64,000 nucleotides of DNA. It comes from Streptomyces sp. TLI_053. GTDB lineage: Bacteria; Actinomycetota; Actinomycetes; Streptomycetales; Streptomycetaceae. Within the stretch, counting starts at the first letter, position 1, and each line of letters starts with the position of its first letter. Shown here piece after piece: positions 52,485 through 60,790 of the stretch. Both the position numbers and the translations under genes were made by a program. The notes under the pieces were generated by a model, which searched no databases, had not been told where the DNA came from, and worked only from the letters and a program-made list of their open reading frames with translations. The DNA is taken from positions 3,370,001-3,434,000 of the forward strand of contig NZ_LT629775.1 in assembly GCF_900105395.1 (NCBI RefSeq), written 5' to 3'.

Positions 52485-53123
52485 TCAGCGGGCCTTGGCA
52501 CGCCCCCGCGCCGGCGCCGGCGCCGACCGGGCGGCCGGGGCCAGCGTCCGCCAGAGCTGCCGGACGAAGGCCTCCGCCTCCCGCAGCGGCTCCGACCCGG
52601 TGCCCGGGGCGGCGAACACGCCCCCGTAGGCGGCCAGGTAGCAGGCGCCCAGCAGGAGCTGGGACGCCGCCACCGGATCCGCGTCCCCGCTGACCAGATC
52701 GGCCCGCTGGGCCCGGCGCAGGTAGTCGGCCAGCAGCTCGACGGCCCGGTGCGGCCCGGCGTTGTTGGCCTGCATCCACTCCCGGTGGCGGTCGAGCAGC
52801 TTGGGCTCGGCGAAGACGGACAGCAGCATCGGCATCGACGCGCGGTAGAACGCGAGCGCCTCCTCCGCCACCTGCTGGAGGGACGCCCGCACCTCGCCCT
52901 CGCTGCCGATCTCCTCCGGCAGCGCCCGCAGCACCGGCAGCAGGCCCGGCAGCCGCTCGGCGAGGACGGCCAGGAAGACGTCCTCCTTGCTCCGGAAGTG
53001 CCGGTAGATGGTGCCCTCGGAACAGCCCGCCACCTCGGCGATCTCCTTGGTGGTGCAGCGGGCCATGCCGAGGTCACGGATCACCCGCTCGGCGGCGTCG
53101 ACGATCTGCTCGCGCATACTCAT
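52485..53123 (-). CDS. TetR/AcrR-family transcriptional regulator
   Basis: A 212-residue repressor. The N-terminal HTH is REQIVDAAERVIRDLGMA, CTTKEIAEVAGCSEGTIYRH and FRSKEDVFLAVL; the helical ligand domain follows (LPGLLPVLRALPEE, YRASMPMLLSVFAEP) with a basic tail ARGRAKAR. ATG 53123 (MSMREQ) or 53117 is the start; an upstream in-frame extension has no HTH. A 16-bp palindrome GTGAGTACCCGCTCAC lies 79 bp upstream, and similar sites precede the amidohydrolase and E1 genes, so this protein is the best candidate to bind them. Confidence 0.88.
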   Translation of the reverse strand: MSMREQIVDAAERVIRDLGMARCTTKEIAEVAGCSEGTIYRHFRSKEDVFLAVLAERLPGLLPVLRALPEEIGSEGEVRASLQQVAEEALAFYRASMPMLLSVFAEPKLLDRHREWMQANNAGPHRAVELLADYLRRAQRADLVSGDADPVAASQLLLGACYLAAYGGVFAAPGTGSEPLREAEAFVRQLWRTLAPAARSAPAPARGRAKAR

Positions 53124-53201
53124 GAAGGCTCCGAAGGGACGGGGCGGCCGGCTTCCGAGCGGGCCGCGGCTGCGGAGGGGCACCCGAAGGATAGCGTGCA
53201 G

Positions 53202-53217
53202 GTGAGTACCCGCTCAC
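53202..53217. promoter_or_regulatory. 16-bp palindrome, candidate TetR autoregulation site
   Basis: GTGAGTACCCGCTCAC has GTGAG/CTCAC half-sites around six bases. On the minus strand a TATCCT box lies downstream (53193-53188), so the palindrome would overlap the -35 region of tetR. Related sites lie at 48541-48556 and 55975-55990. Confidence 0.65.
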
Positions 53218-53308
53218 CGATTTCGCCGGGCGCCCCGAACGGCGCGCCGGCCCCGCCGCCCACGAGGGGCGCCGGGGCCGGCGAGACATGCTTCAGCGGT
53301 GGCTCCGC

Positions 53309-53815
53309 TCAGCGGGGCGGCCCGGCGGGCCCGCCGACGCCGGGCGGCGGCCCGACCAGCTGCACCCCGAGCGGCGCCAGCTCGCCGAGCAGCCGGGCGA
53401 AGTCCGGCGGGCCCTGGAGCGGCGGCGGCAGCTCGAGGCTGGTGGCCGGCTCGCCGGTCCTGAAGAACCACTCCTCGAAGCCGGCCGGGGTGCCCAGCAC
53501 CAGGAAGCGGGTGCCCTCGGTCTCCACCCGGTACTGGTGCGCGATGCCGCGCGGCGCGAAGACCGTGGCGCCCGGACCGACCTTGTGCTCGTCGTCGCCG
53601 ATCCGCAGCACCATCTCACCCTCCTGGACGATGAAGAACTCGTCCTCGCGGGTGTGCAGGTGGACCGGCGAGGCGTAACCCGCCGGGGAGAGCTGCTCGG
53701 CGAGCCAGAACTGCCCGTTGGTCTCGGCGCCGGTCGCCTTGAACTGGAGCAGCGCGCCCACGTGCCAGATGGCGCGGCCCTCGTCGGGCTGCTTCACGAA
53801 CGGTTGGGACGTCAC
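53309..53815 (-). CDS. cupin-domain protein
   Basis: A 168-residue cupin. It has HLHTREDEFFIVQEGEMVL (metal-site motif 1) and PRGIAHQYRVE (motif 2), in a SPVHLHTRE context typical of quercetinase-like/WbuC-like cupins. The C-terminal 15 residues, GPPPGVGGPAGPPR, echo the Gly/Pro repeats of other cluster proteins. GTG 53815 has GAGGAGG six bases upstream. It follows E1 beta on the same strand with a 71-bp gap. Probably a dioxygenase, isomerase or cyclase of the pathway; the reaction is unknown. Confidence 0.8.
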   Translation of the reverse strand: MTSQPFVKQPDEGRAIWHVGALLQFKATGAETNGQFWLAEQLSPAGYASPVHLHTREDEFFIVQEGEMVLRIGDDEHKVGPGATVFAPRGIAHQYRVETEGTRFLVLGTPAGFEEWFFRTGEPATSLELPPPLQGPPDFARLLGELAPLGVQLVGPPPGVGGPAGPPR

Positions 53816-53886
53816 TCGGTTCCTCCTCGGTCGGCGGGCCCTCGTCCGGGGCCCGGCAGCACAGCGGTACGGAAACTGATCGATCG

Positions 53887-54876
53887 TCAGCGCGGCTGTA
53901 CGGCCGCGTCCTTCACCAGGCCGGTGGCGCGCACGGCGGCGGCCACCTGGTCCGGGCCGGGGGCGAAGGCGTCCTCCAGCTCGGGGCTGAACGGCACCGG
54001 CGCGTGCGGCCCGGTGACCATCCTGACCGGCCCGCGCAGGGCGGCGAAACGGTCCTGCGCGACCTGGGCGGCGATGTCGGTGGCCAGACTGCAGCGCGGG
54101 TGCGCCTCGTCCACCACGACCAGCCGGCCGGTCCGCTCGACGCTGCCGTAGATGGTCGAGGTGTCCAGCGGCGACAGCGTCCGGGGGTCGATCACCTCGA
54201 TCTGCACGCCCTCGGCGGCCAGTTGCTCGGCCGCGGCGAGCGCGACCGACACCATCCGGCCGATCGCGACCACCGTGCAGTCGGTGCCGGGCCGGACCAC
54301 CTTGGCCGAGCCGAAGGGGATCGCGTACGGCTCCTCGGGCACGCCGCCGGGCACGAAGTAGAGCATCTTGTGCTCCAGGAACAGCACCGGGTCGTCGTCC
54401 ACCAGCGCCTGCGCCATCAGCCCCTTGGCGTCGTACGCGTTGGACGGCGCGACCACCTTGAGGCCGGGCAGGTGGACGAAGAGCGGGTGCAGCGCCTGCG
54501 AGTGCTGGGCGCCGCGGCGCAGGCCGGTGCCCCACATCGCGCGCAGCACCAGCGGCACCGAGATCCGGCCGCCGGCCATGTAGCGCAGCTTGGCGGCCTG
54601 GTTGGCGATCTGGTCGAAGGCGACGGTGGCGAAGTCGACGAACAGCAGGTCGACCACCGGCCGCAGCCCGGTCGCGGCGGCGCCGACCGCGGCACCGACG
54701 AAGGCCGCCTCGGTGATCGGCATGTCGAGCACCCGGTCCGGGAACTCCAGGTGGAGGCCCTTGGTCGGGCCCCAGGCGTTGGTGCTGTCCTCGCCCATCA
54801 GGACCACCGAGCGATCGAAGCGCATCTGCTGCGCCAGCGCCTCGCCGATGGCCTGCTGGTAGGTGATCGTGCGCAT
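53887..54876 (-). CDS. 2-oxoacid/acetoin dehydrogenase-type E1 component, beta subunit
   Basis: A 329-residue E1 beta subunit (transketolase pyrimidine and C-terminal domains). It starts MRTITYQQAIGEALAQQM and contains VLMGEDSTNAWGPTKGL, MPITEAAFVGAAVGAA and VVDEAHPRCSLATDIAA. Together with the alpha subunit it should bind thiamine diphosphate and decarboxylate a 2-oxoacid or cleave acetoin. It lies 22 bp downstream of the alpha gene. Usual partners (E2 lipoyl acyltransferase, E3) are absent from the window. Confidence 0.9.
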   Translation of the reverse strand: MRTITYQQAIGEALAQQMRFDRSVVLMGEDSTNAWGPTKGLHLEFPDRVLDMPITEAAFVGAAVGAAATGLRPVVDLLFVDFATVAFDQIANQAAKLRYMAGGRISVPLVLRAMWGTGLRRGAQHSQALHPLFVHLPGLKVVAPSNAYDAKGLMAQALVDDDPVLFLEHKMLYFVPGGVPEEPYAIPFGSAKVVRPGTDCTVVAIGRMVSVALAAAEQLAAEGVQIEVIDPRTLSPLDTSTIYGSVERTGRLVVVDEAHPRCSLATDIAAQVAQDRFAALRGPVRMVTGPHAPVPFSPELEDAFAPGPDQVAAAVRATGLVKDAAVQPR

Positions 54877-54898
54877 GGGACTCCCTCCTCGGAGCGGG

Positions 54899-55885
54899 TC
54901 AGCGGGTGTAGACGTGGTCGAGCAGGGTGCGCGGGTCGGCCGTGAAGGGCTCCGAGGCGGCCGTGACGGCGGCCTCGACCAGAGCGGTCGCGTCCCGGTC
55001 GATCCGGTCCAGCTCGAAGGCGGCGGGTCCGGCGACGCTGCCGTCGGCGATCCGGGAGCGGAGCAGCAGCAGCGGGTCGGACTCGGTGCGCAGCCGCTCC
55101 GGGTCGGCGTCCGGCCGGTAGGACTGGTCGTCCCAGAGCTCCATGTGGCCGTGGAAGCGCTCGGCCCGGAACTCCAGCACGGTCGGGCCCTCGCCGGCCC
55201 GGGCGCGCCGCACCGCCTCGGCGGTGGCGGCGTGCACGGCGATCACGTCGTAGCCGTCCACCACCGCCCCGGGGATCCCGAAGCCGGCCGCGCGCTGGGC
55301 CATGTCGGTGCCGGAGAAGTGCGCGGCGGCCGGGGTCGCCTGGGCGTAGCCGTTGTTCTCGATCGCGAAGATCACCGGCAGGTCGAGCATCCGGGCCAGC
55401 ACCAGGCTCTCCAGGACGGCGCCCTGGTTGGCGCCGCCGTCGCCGGTGAAGGCCACCGACACCTGGCCGGTGCCCTGCTGACGCGCCGTCAGTGCGGCCC
55501 CGCAGGCGAGCGGGACACCGCCGCCAGCCAGGCCGTTGGCGCCGAGCATGCCGCGGTCGAAGTCCGCGATGTGCATCGAGCCGCCCTTGCCGCCGCAGAT
55601 CCCGTCCGGGCGGCCGTGCAACTCCTTCATCATCGCCTCGACGTCGCAGCCCTTGGCGATCGCGTGACCGTGACCGCGGTGGGTGCTGGCGAGGTAGTCG
55701 TCCGGGGCGAGGGCCGCGCAGACACCGGCTGCGACGGCCTCCTGCCCGCTGTAGAGGTGGACCGCGCCGGGGAGGCTCTTCGCCAGTCCGTGCAGACGGT
55801 CCTCGAAGGCCCGGATCACACTCATCGTGCGGTAGATCTCGACGATCTGATCAACGGTCAGATCGGTGGTGCGGGATGTGCCCAT
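54899..55885 (-). CDS. thiamine-diphosphate-dependent dehydrogenase E1 component, alpha subunit
   Basis: A 328-residue E1 alpha of the pyruvate/acetoin dehydrogenase family. The THRGHGHAIAKG substrate-loop region, GDGGANQGAVLESLVLA (TPP-Mg motif, Asp149) and FAIENNGYAQATP are clear. ATG 55885 has GAGGAGGCG; a promoter with an operator in its spacer is about 90 bp upstream. Its position on the edge of a type II PKS cluster suggests supply of an unusual building block or a carboligation step; this is inference. Confidence 0.9.
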   Translation of the reverse strand: MGTSRTTDLTVDQIVEIYRTMSVIRAFEDRLHGLAKSLPGAVHLYSGQEAVAAGVCAALAPDDYLASTHRGHGHAIAKGCDVEAMMKELHGRPDGICGGKGGSMHIADFDRGMLGANGLAGGGVPLACGAALTARQQGTGQVSVAFTGDGGANQGAVLESLVLARMLDLPVIFAIENNGYAQATPAAAHFSGTDMAQRAAGFGIPGAVVDGYDVIAVHAATAEAVRRARAGEGPTVLEFRAERFHGHMELWDDQSYRPDADPERLRTESDPLLLLRSRIADGSVAGPAAFELDRIDRDATALVEAAVTAASEPFTADPRTLLDHVYTR

Positions 55886-55971
55886 GGGGTCGCCTCCTCG
55901 GCTCTCCGGGGGACGGCCGGCGGGGCGCCGTGCGCCTCGTTCGCCGGTCTCGCTCGTGGCCCGACTCCATG

Positions 55972-56000
55972 AGGGTAAGTGCTCACTCACATGGGTGCAA
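55972..56000 (-). promoter_or_regulatory. Promoter and operator of the E1 operon
   Basis: Minus strand: -35 TTGCAC (56000-55995), 17-bp spacer, -10 TACCCT (55977-55972). The spacer contains GTAAGTGCTCACTCAC (55975-55990, plus strand), which shares 12 of 16 positions with the tetR palindrome. The remaining gap up to the kinase gene at 56248 holds no other gene. Confidence 0.6.
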
Positions 56001-56247
56001 CCAAGTGTCCGAATCCGTCACCGCCCCCTCCCCCACCCGCCCCTCCCACCCTTGCGCCCTGCGCAACCACGCCCCTAAGGTCTTGTCCCGGGTGGATTGG
56101 GATCACGGCATGGAAACGAACGACGGACCGGTACTCCGAGGTCCGCCGTGCCTGTTTTCGGACATGCCCTAGGAATTCCATTTCCCCGCGCCAGGAACGC
56201 CCGTGCACAGTGGGTAAGACGCGAGCGACGGGGGGATCTCAGGAACC

Positions 56248-57147
56248 ATGCTGGACCAGATACTAAAATCCTCCGGCAGGGCCGACCGAAGACCGACCAA
56301 CCTGGCCGCGAGCGGCGTCGGAGCGCTCGCTACGCGCGGTGAACGGAACACCTCCGACCGGATCGGTCGGCTGGTGAACACCCTGCTCGGGCTGGTCACC
56401 GGCCTCGGCGCAGCCGGCCTGCCACCGGCTCAGCCACGCCCCCGGCCGGCCGGCACGCCGGTCGACGAAGCGGAGTCCGACTGTCCGGCGGCCGCCGCCC
56501 GACTCGACGAACGCCGCCGTGTCCGCAGGGAGTTGCACGACTCCCTGGCCCCCAGGCTGGCCGCCCTGCACATGCGCATGGAACTCGCCGGCCTCGACCT
56601 GACCGGCGACGCCGACCAGGCCCCGGCCCTCCTGGCCCAGGCCCGGGAGGATGTCAGCACCGCGATCGCGGACGTCCGGCAGGTGATCCGGGACCTCGAC
56701 ACCTCCGAGCCCCGGACCGTCGCCGGCACCGGCACACTGCGCCAGTTCCTGCACCGGCAGGCCCGCGCCTTCGAGGAGGCCGGGGCCGGCCGGCTACGGG
56801 TCGTCACCGAGCTCCCGGCCGTCCTGGACGATTTTCCGACACGTGTCCAGAAAGAATTGAAGAACATCTCCGGCGAGGCTGTCGCCAATGTCGTCCGGCA
56901 TGCCGGGGCATCGCTCTGCAGGATCTCCGCGTCGATCGGCCCGGAAGGCCTCGTCCTTTCCATCGAGGACGATGGGATCGGCATTTCCGGCGATGCGGTC
57001 GGCGGAATCGGACTTCCTTCGATGTGCCTGCGCACCAGAGAACTCGGCGGCTTTTTCTCGATCGGGACCAGGGCCCCGCACGGCACGGTGGTCCGGGTCC
57101 GACTGCCGCACTCGGCGCTCGTCGACGGCTCCCACCGGGTCGACTGA
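56248..57147 (+). CDS. soluble histidine kinase (HisKA_3/NarX type)
   Basis: A 299-residue kinase without transmembrane segments. After a variable basic/Pro-rich N-terminus (1-80) come the HisKA_3 box RRELHDSLAPRLAALHMRM (His97) and a HATPase domain with NISGEAVANVVRHAGASLC and GGIGLPSMCLRTRELGGFFS. The leader AGGA-ACC-ATG supports start 56248. It pairs with the NarL regulator 132 bp downstream. A cytosolic sensor at the cluster edge may monitor an intracellular signal; its input is unknown. Confidence 0.82.
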   Translation: MLDQILKSSGRADRRPTNLAASGVGALATRGERNTSDRIGRLVNTLLGLVTGLGAAGLPPAQPRPRPAGTPVDEAESDCPAAAARLDERRRVRRELHDSLAPRLAALHMRMELAGLDLTGDADQAPALLAQAREDVSTAIADVRQVIRDLDTSEPRTVAGTGTLRQFLHRQARAFEEAGAGRLRVVTELPAVLDDFPTRVQKELKNISGEAVANVVRHAGASLCRISASIGPEGLVLSIEDDGIGISGDAVGGIGLPSMCLRTRELGGFFSIGTRAPHGTVVRVRLPHSALVDGSHRVD

Positions 57148-57279
57148 CCGGCCCCTCGTCCGCTCTCCCCCGCCCCGGCGGCCACGGCCTCCGTGCCCGA
57201 CCGACCCGTGCCGTTTCCCTGCGACCCCGTGCGCCCACCGAGTTGACCGTGTTCCCTCACCCTCCCCTTAGGAGCCCCC

Positions 57280-57936
57280 ATGGATCCGGCCGTACCTCGA
57301 AACCTCCGCATCCTGGTCGTCGACGACCATGAGCTGTTCCGGGCGGGTTTGCGCCAACTCCTCGACCGGATCGACTCACTGACGGTGGTGGGCGAGGCCT
57401 CCAGCGGGGCCGACGTGCTCTCCGCGGTGGAACGGCTCGCGCCGGACGTCGTCCTGATGGACATCAGCATGCCCGGCACCGACGGCATCGAGGCGACCCG
57501 GACCCTGCTCGCCCGCCACCCCCGGGTGGCGGTGGTGATGCTGACGGCCGACGACAACGACGACTCCATCGTCGCGGCGGTCCGTGCGGGCGCACGGGGC
57601 TACCTGGTCAAGGGGGCCGGTCTGGACGACGTCCGCCGGGCGATCACCGCGGTCAGCCAGGGCGGGGCGCTGTTCGGCCCGGAGGCCGCCGCCCACCTGC
57701 TGGCCCAGGTCCGGCGGCCGGCTCCGGAGCGCGAGCCGTTCCCCGACCTGACCCCCCGGGAGATGGCGGTGCTGACCATGCTGGCCGACGGCCGCAACAA
57801 CGCGCACATCGCCAATGAGTTCGGGCTCTCGATGAAGACGGTGCGCAACTACCTCTCCCGGATCTTCAGCAAGCTCCAGGTGGCCGACCGCGCCGAGGCG
57901 GCCGTCCGGGCCCGGCGGGCCGGGCTCGGCAGCTAG
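57280..57936 (+). CDS. NarL/FixJ-family response regulator
   Basis: A 218-residue regulator: receiver domain (VVDDHELFRAG, phosphoacceptor Asp61 in VLMDISMPGTDGIEATR, VMLTADDNDDS, and GYLVKGAGLDD) and LuxR-type HTH (LTPREMAVLTMLADGRNNA, FGLSMKTVRNYLSRIF). It starts at ATG 57280, with TTAGGAG upstream. It is the partner of the soluble kinase upstream and could control cluster genes; no binding site is obvious. Confidence 0.9.
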   Translation: MDPAVPRNLRILVVDDHELFRAGLRQLLDRIDSLTVVGEASSGADVLSAVERLAPDVVLMDISMPGTDGIEATRTLLARHPRVAVVMLTADDNDDSIVAAVRAGARGYLVKGAGLDDVRRAITAVSQGGALFGPEAAAHLLAQVRRPAPEREPFPDLTPREMAVLTMLADGRNNAHIANEFGLSMKTVRNYLSRIFSKLQVADRAEAAVRARRAGLGS

Positions 57937-57975
57937 CCGCCCGCTCCGGAGGAGACCTCCGCCCGGGCCGGGCGG

Positions 57976-58032
57976 GCCGTTCGGACCGGACCGGACGGCC
58001 CGGCCACGCCGTTCGGACCAGGCCGGACGGCC
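57976..58032 (+). repeat. Two 25-bp near-identical repeats after the regulator gene
   Basis: GCCGTTCGGACCGGACCGGACGGCC (57976-58000, here described, not aligned) and its near copy at 58008-58032 (ACCAGG for ACCGGA) lie 32 bp apart. Each copy is itself an imperfect inverted repeat able to form a hairpin, so the pair could serve as tandem terminators of the regulator transcript. Confidence 0.6.
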
Positions 58033-58115
58033 GGCCCCGCCGGTCGCTCACGGATCCGGACCGGACGGCGGAACGGGCCCGGGGCAGGCCCGGGGCAGGC
58101 CCCCCGGGGGGCCGG

Positions 58116-58385
58116 TCAGCGGTCCAGCAGCTGCGCCCAGAGCTCCTCCTCGCGCCGGCTCAGCGGCTCGACCGGCGCCGAGGTCCGTTCCGGGTGCCAC
58201 TCCGGCACCCCCACCGGAGGCAGCACGTCCTCCGGCTTCCGCGCCCCCGGCAGGGCGGAGGGCGAGGTCATCGCCCCCATCGCCAGACCGAGCCAGATCA
58301 GCCCGTCCGCCAGGTAGCGGCCGCCCCGCCGCATCCAGCGGCGCAGCAGCAGACGGCGGTGGGCACGGCGCAGGGCGGTACGCAT
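58116..58385 (-). CDS. small basic DUF6059-like protein
   Basis: An 89-residue protein: a very basic N-terminus (MRTALRRAHRRLLLRRWMRR), one hydrophobic segment (YLADGLIWLGLAMGA) and a soluble Pro-rich end with PEWHPERTSAPVEPLSRREE. The PPP..HPER..P..PLSxxE pattern is like DUF6059 proteins, small proteins frequently present in Streptomyces secondary-metabolite clusters. Function unknown. The gene runs opposite to the kinase/regulator pair. Confidence 0.55.
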   Translation of the reverse strand: MRTALRRAHRRLLLRRWMRRGGRYLADGLIWLGLAMGAMTSPSALPGARKPEDVLPPVGVPEWHPERTSAPVEPLSRREEELWAQLLDR

Positions 58386-58585
58386 CGGGGGGCCTCCGGC
58401 AGGACGGCGACGGGGGAAGCGGTGCTACCGCCATCCTGCGGACCGGCCGTCCCACCGTCATGGGTCGGGAATCCCCAACACGCTGGGAACCTTTCCTGCC
58501 CCGTCCCCGGCCGCCGCCCTCCCGACCGGGGACAGGAGTACGGCGACCCGGGCGCGCCCCGTGCCCTGGAGGCGCGCCCCTTCGG

Positions 58586-59608
58586 TCAGTCCGCGGCCGG
58601 GACGAGCACGATCTTCCCGGTGATCGCGGCGGTCTCCATCGCCCGGTGCGCGTCCGCCGCCTCCTCCAGCGGCATGGTGCGGCCCACCCGCGGCTTGACC
58701 AGGCCCTTCTGCAGCAGTTCCAGCACGGTCGCGAGGTCCTGCTGGTACGCGGCCGGGTGGGACTTCTCCAGGCTCCAGGCGTTGTAGAACAGCGTCCGCC
58801 TGCCGTCCGGGATCAGCTTCGGCAGCACGATGCCGCCCAGGAAGCCCTGGGCGCCGGTCAGCAGGTCCCGCTGGTTGCCGCGCAGCGCGGCGTTCTGGCC
58901 GAAGCCGACCATCACGCCGCCGCGCCGCACCGCCTGGTACGAGCGGAGGAAGTGCGGGCCGCCGACCGGGTCGAACACCGCGTCCACCGCGCCGCCCGGC
59001 AGGCCGCGCACCACCCGGCGGAAGTCCTCGGTGTCCCGGTCGATCGGGCGGCCGCCGAGCGCCCGCACCTGGTCGGCCCGGGCGGCGGAGCAGGTGCCGT
59101 AGACGGTGACCCCGGCGAGCGCGGCCAGCTCCAGGAAGGCGGTGCCGACGCCGCCGGACGCCCCGTGCACCAGGACGGTGCCGCCCTGCCGGACCTCGGC
59201 CACCCGGTGCAGCATCTGCTGGGCGATGAAGTAGTTCAGCGCGAGCGCCGAGGCCTCCACCGGGTCGACGCCCTCGGGCAGCGGAACCAGCCGGTTGGCG
59301 GCCACCAGCGCGTACTCCGCGTAGCCGCCGCTGCGCACCAACGCGACCACCCGGGTGCCCGGTTCGGGCGCCCTGGTGCCCGGTCCGACCTGGTCCACCA
59401 CCCCCACCAGGTCGTATCCGGGGGTGAAGGGCCGCTTGGGCCCGCCGGGGATCACGCCGGCACGGAGCAGAATGTCACCGTAGGAGACTCCGGCGGCGAG
59501 CACCCGGACCCGGACCTGGCCGACGGCCGGTGCCGGGAGTTCGTCGCTGGACAGCCTCAGGACCTCGGCTCCGCCGAGCCTCGGCACACTCACATGGCGG
59601 TACCTCAT
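58586..59608 (-). CDS. medium-chain dehydrogenase/quinone oxidoreductase
   Basis: A 340-residue zinc-independent MDR (quinone oxidoreductase-like). Core: AAGVSYGDILLRAGVIPGG, PGYDLVGVVDQVGPGT, VLVHGASGGVGTAFLELAAL (NADPH motif), and GFGQNAALRGNQRD. It lacks zinc ligands. NADPH-dependent reduction of a quinone or enone is likely. It is divergent from a TetR gene, a pairing typical of a detoxification module. ATG 59608 has GGAGG upstream. Whether it belongs to the cluster is not clear. Confidence 0.85.
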   Translation of the reverse strand: MRYRHVSVPRLGGAEVLRLSSDELPAPAVGQVRVRVLAAGVSYGDILLRAGVIPGGPKRPFTPGYDLVGVVDQVGPGTRAPEPGTRVVALVRSGGYAEYALVAANRLVPLPEGVDPVEASALALNYFIAQQMLHRVAEVRQGGTVLVHGASGGVGTAFLELAALAGVTVYGTCSAARADQVRALGGRPIDRDTEDFRRVVRGLPGGAVDAVFDPVGGPHFLRSYQAVRRGGVMVGFGQNAALRGNQRDLLTGAQGFLGGIVLPKLIPDGRRTLFYNAWSLEKSHPAAYQQDLATVLELLQKGLVKPRVGRTMPLEEAADAHRAMETAAITGKIVLVPAAD

Positions 59609-59719
59609 CGTGGCCTCCGCAGTATGGGGGATGTCGTGACGGGAGTGGCGCCGGTCCTCTGCGGGGGGCGGGTGCGGGAGGCGAGCTCCGCCGCACCGTT
59701 CCCTGCCCCCGTATTTTTA

Positions 59720-59738
59720 TATAGACTGAGTGTACAAT
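59720..59738. promoter_or_regulatory. Operator-like sequence in MDR/TetR divergent promoter
   Basis: TATAGAC-TGA-GTGTACA (59720-59736) is an imperfect inverted repeat in an A/T-rich island, with TACAAT (59733-59738) as a possible -10. TATAGACT and TACAAT are identical to the ends of the sequence at 36075-36089 upstream of the exporter. Confidence 0.5.
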
Positions 59739-59777
59739 GAATGTGATAGCACCCGCCTCAGGAGACGTCAACAGCCC

Positions 59778-60407
59778 ATGAGCCCACGCCAGTACCGAGC
59801 CGGCCAACGCCAGGTAGCCGCCGAACAGACCCGCACCCGCATTCTGGAGGCGGCCTGCGAGCTGCTCACCGGGGAGAAGGGCCCGGCCTCGTTCAGCATG
59901 GACGCCGTCGCCAAGACCGCCGGAGTGGCGCGGATGACCGTCTACTACCAGTTCGACTCGAAGACCGGCCTGCTGGAGGCACTCTTCGACGATCTGGCCC
60001 AGCGCGGCGGGATGGCCAGGATGCCCGCGGCGTTCATGGCCCCCAGCGGCCGCGAGGCGCTCACCGCGCTGCTCGACGTGCTGAACGGCTTCTACGCCTC
60101 CGGCCGGGTCGCCCTGCGCCGGCTGCGCGGTCTGGGGATCCTCGACCCGGAGCTCGACACCGCGCTGCAGAGCCGCAGCGAGCGGCGGCGCGGCGGCCTC
60201 CAGGTGGTCCTGAACCGGCTGCTCGCCGACCGGGGCGCCGAGATCGACGAGGCCGGGCTCGACGAACTGGTGGAGATGCTGTTCATGCTGACCAGCTTCG
60301 AGACCTTCGACCTGCTGGCCGGCCCGGGCGGCGAGAGCGATCCGGTCGCCCGCCGCGTCGAGGAACTGATTCTCGCCGTTCTCGACCGCCGTCTCGCGGC
60401 GGCCTGA
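59778..60407 (+). CDS. TetR/AcrR-family transcriptional regulator
   Basis: A 209-residue repressor with HTH RTRILEAACELLTGEKGPAS, FSMDAVAKTAGVARMTVYYQ and FDSKTGLLEALFD, then an all-helical ligand domain. ATG 59778 (MSPRQYRAGQR) has AGGAGA 12 bases upstream; an in-frame ATG at 59737 has no ribosome site. It probably represses the divergent quinone oxidoreductase gene and itself, through the A/T-rich operator between them. A similar sequence at the exporter promoter may extend its regulon. Confidence 0.88.
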   Translation: MSPRQYRAGQRQVAAEQTRTRILEAACELLTGEKGPASFSMDAVAKTAGVARMTVYYQFDSKTGLLEALFDDLAQRGGMARMPAAFMAPSGREALTALLDVLNGFYASGRVALRRLRGLGILDPELDTALQSRSERRRGGLQVVLNRLLADRGAEIDEAGLDELVEMLFMLTSFETFDLLAGPGGESDPVARRVEELILAVLDRRLAAA

Positions 60408-60790
60408 CAGCCGGGCGGCTCCCCCGCCCACGACTCACGGGTCCGTCCAGCGGACCCCTTTCACCCGCACCACGTCCGCATCACGCGTGTCCGCCCCCGG
60501 ACCGCACCGCACCCCCGCACCGACGCACCGAACCGCCGGCCGGCGACCCCCCTCCGGTCGCCGAACGACGGTAGGCGGCGCGGCGGCCTTCCTCCCCAGG
60601 ACACCGCCGCGCCGCCCTCCCTTTTCCTCACGAGCCCTGCGGCCCGCTCGGTAGCGACCGGTCCGCCGCGCCTCCCGGCGCCGCGCCCCGCCGCCCGCCC
60701 CCGACCGGGACGGCCCCACCCCCGGAGCACCACCAACGGGGGGTCCGGGCCGTCACCGCGCCGGAGCAGTCGGAACAACCGGGCACCCGG
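60408..60790. other. 383-bp intergenic region with terminators
   Basis: No gene. It holds a hairpin GGGTCCG/CGGACCC (60439-60445/60451-60457) followed by CCTTTC, a second 13-bp hairpin GGCGGCGCGGCGG (60574-60586) with 60604-60616 followed by a T-rich CTCCCTTTTCC, and GACGGCCC (60709-60716) pairing with 60747-60754. The first two terminate the rightward tetR transcript, the last the leftward membrane-protein gene. Confidence 0.7.
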
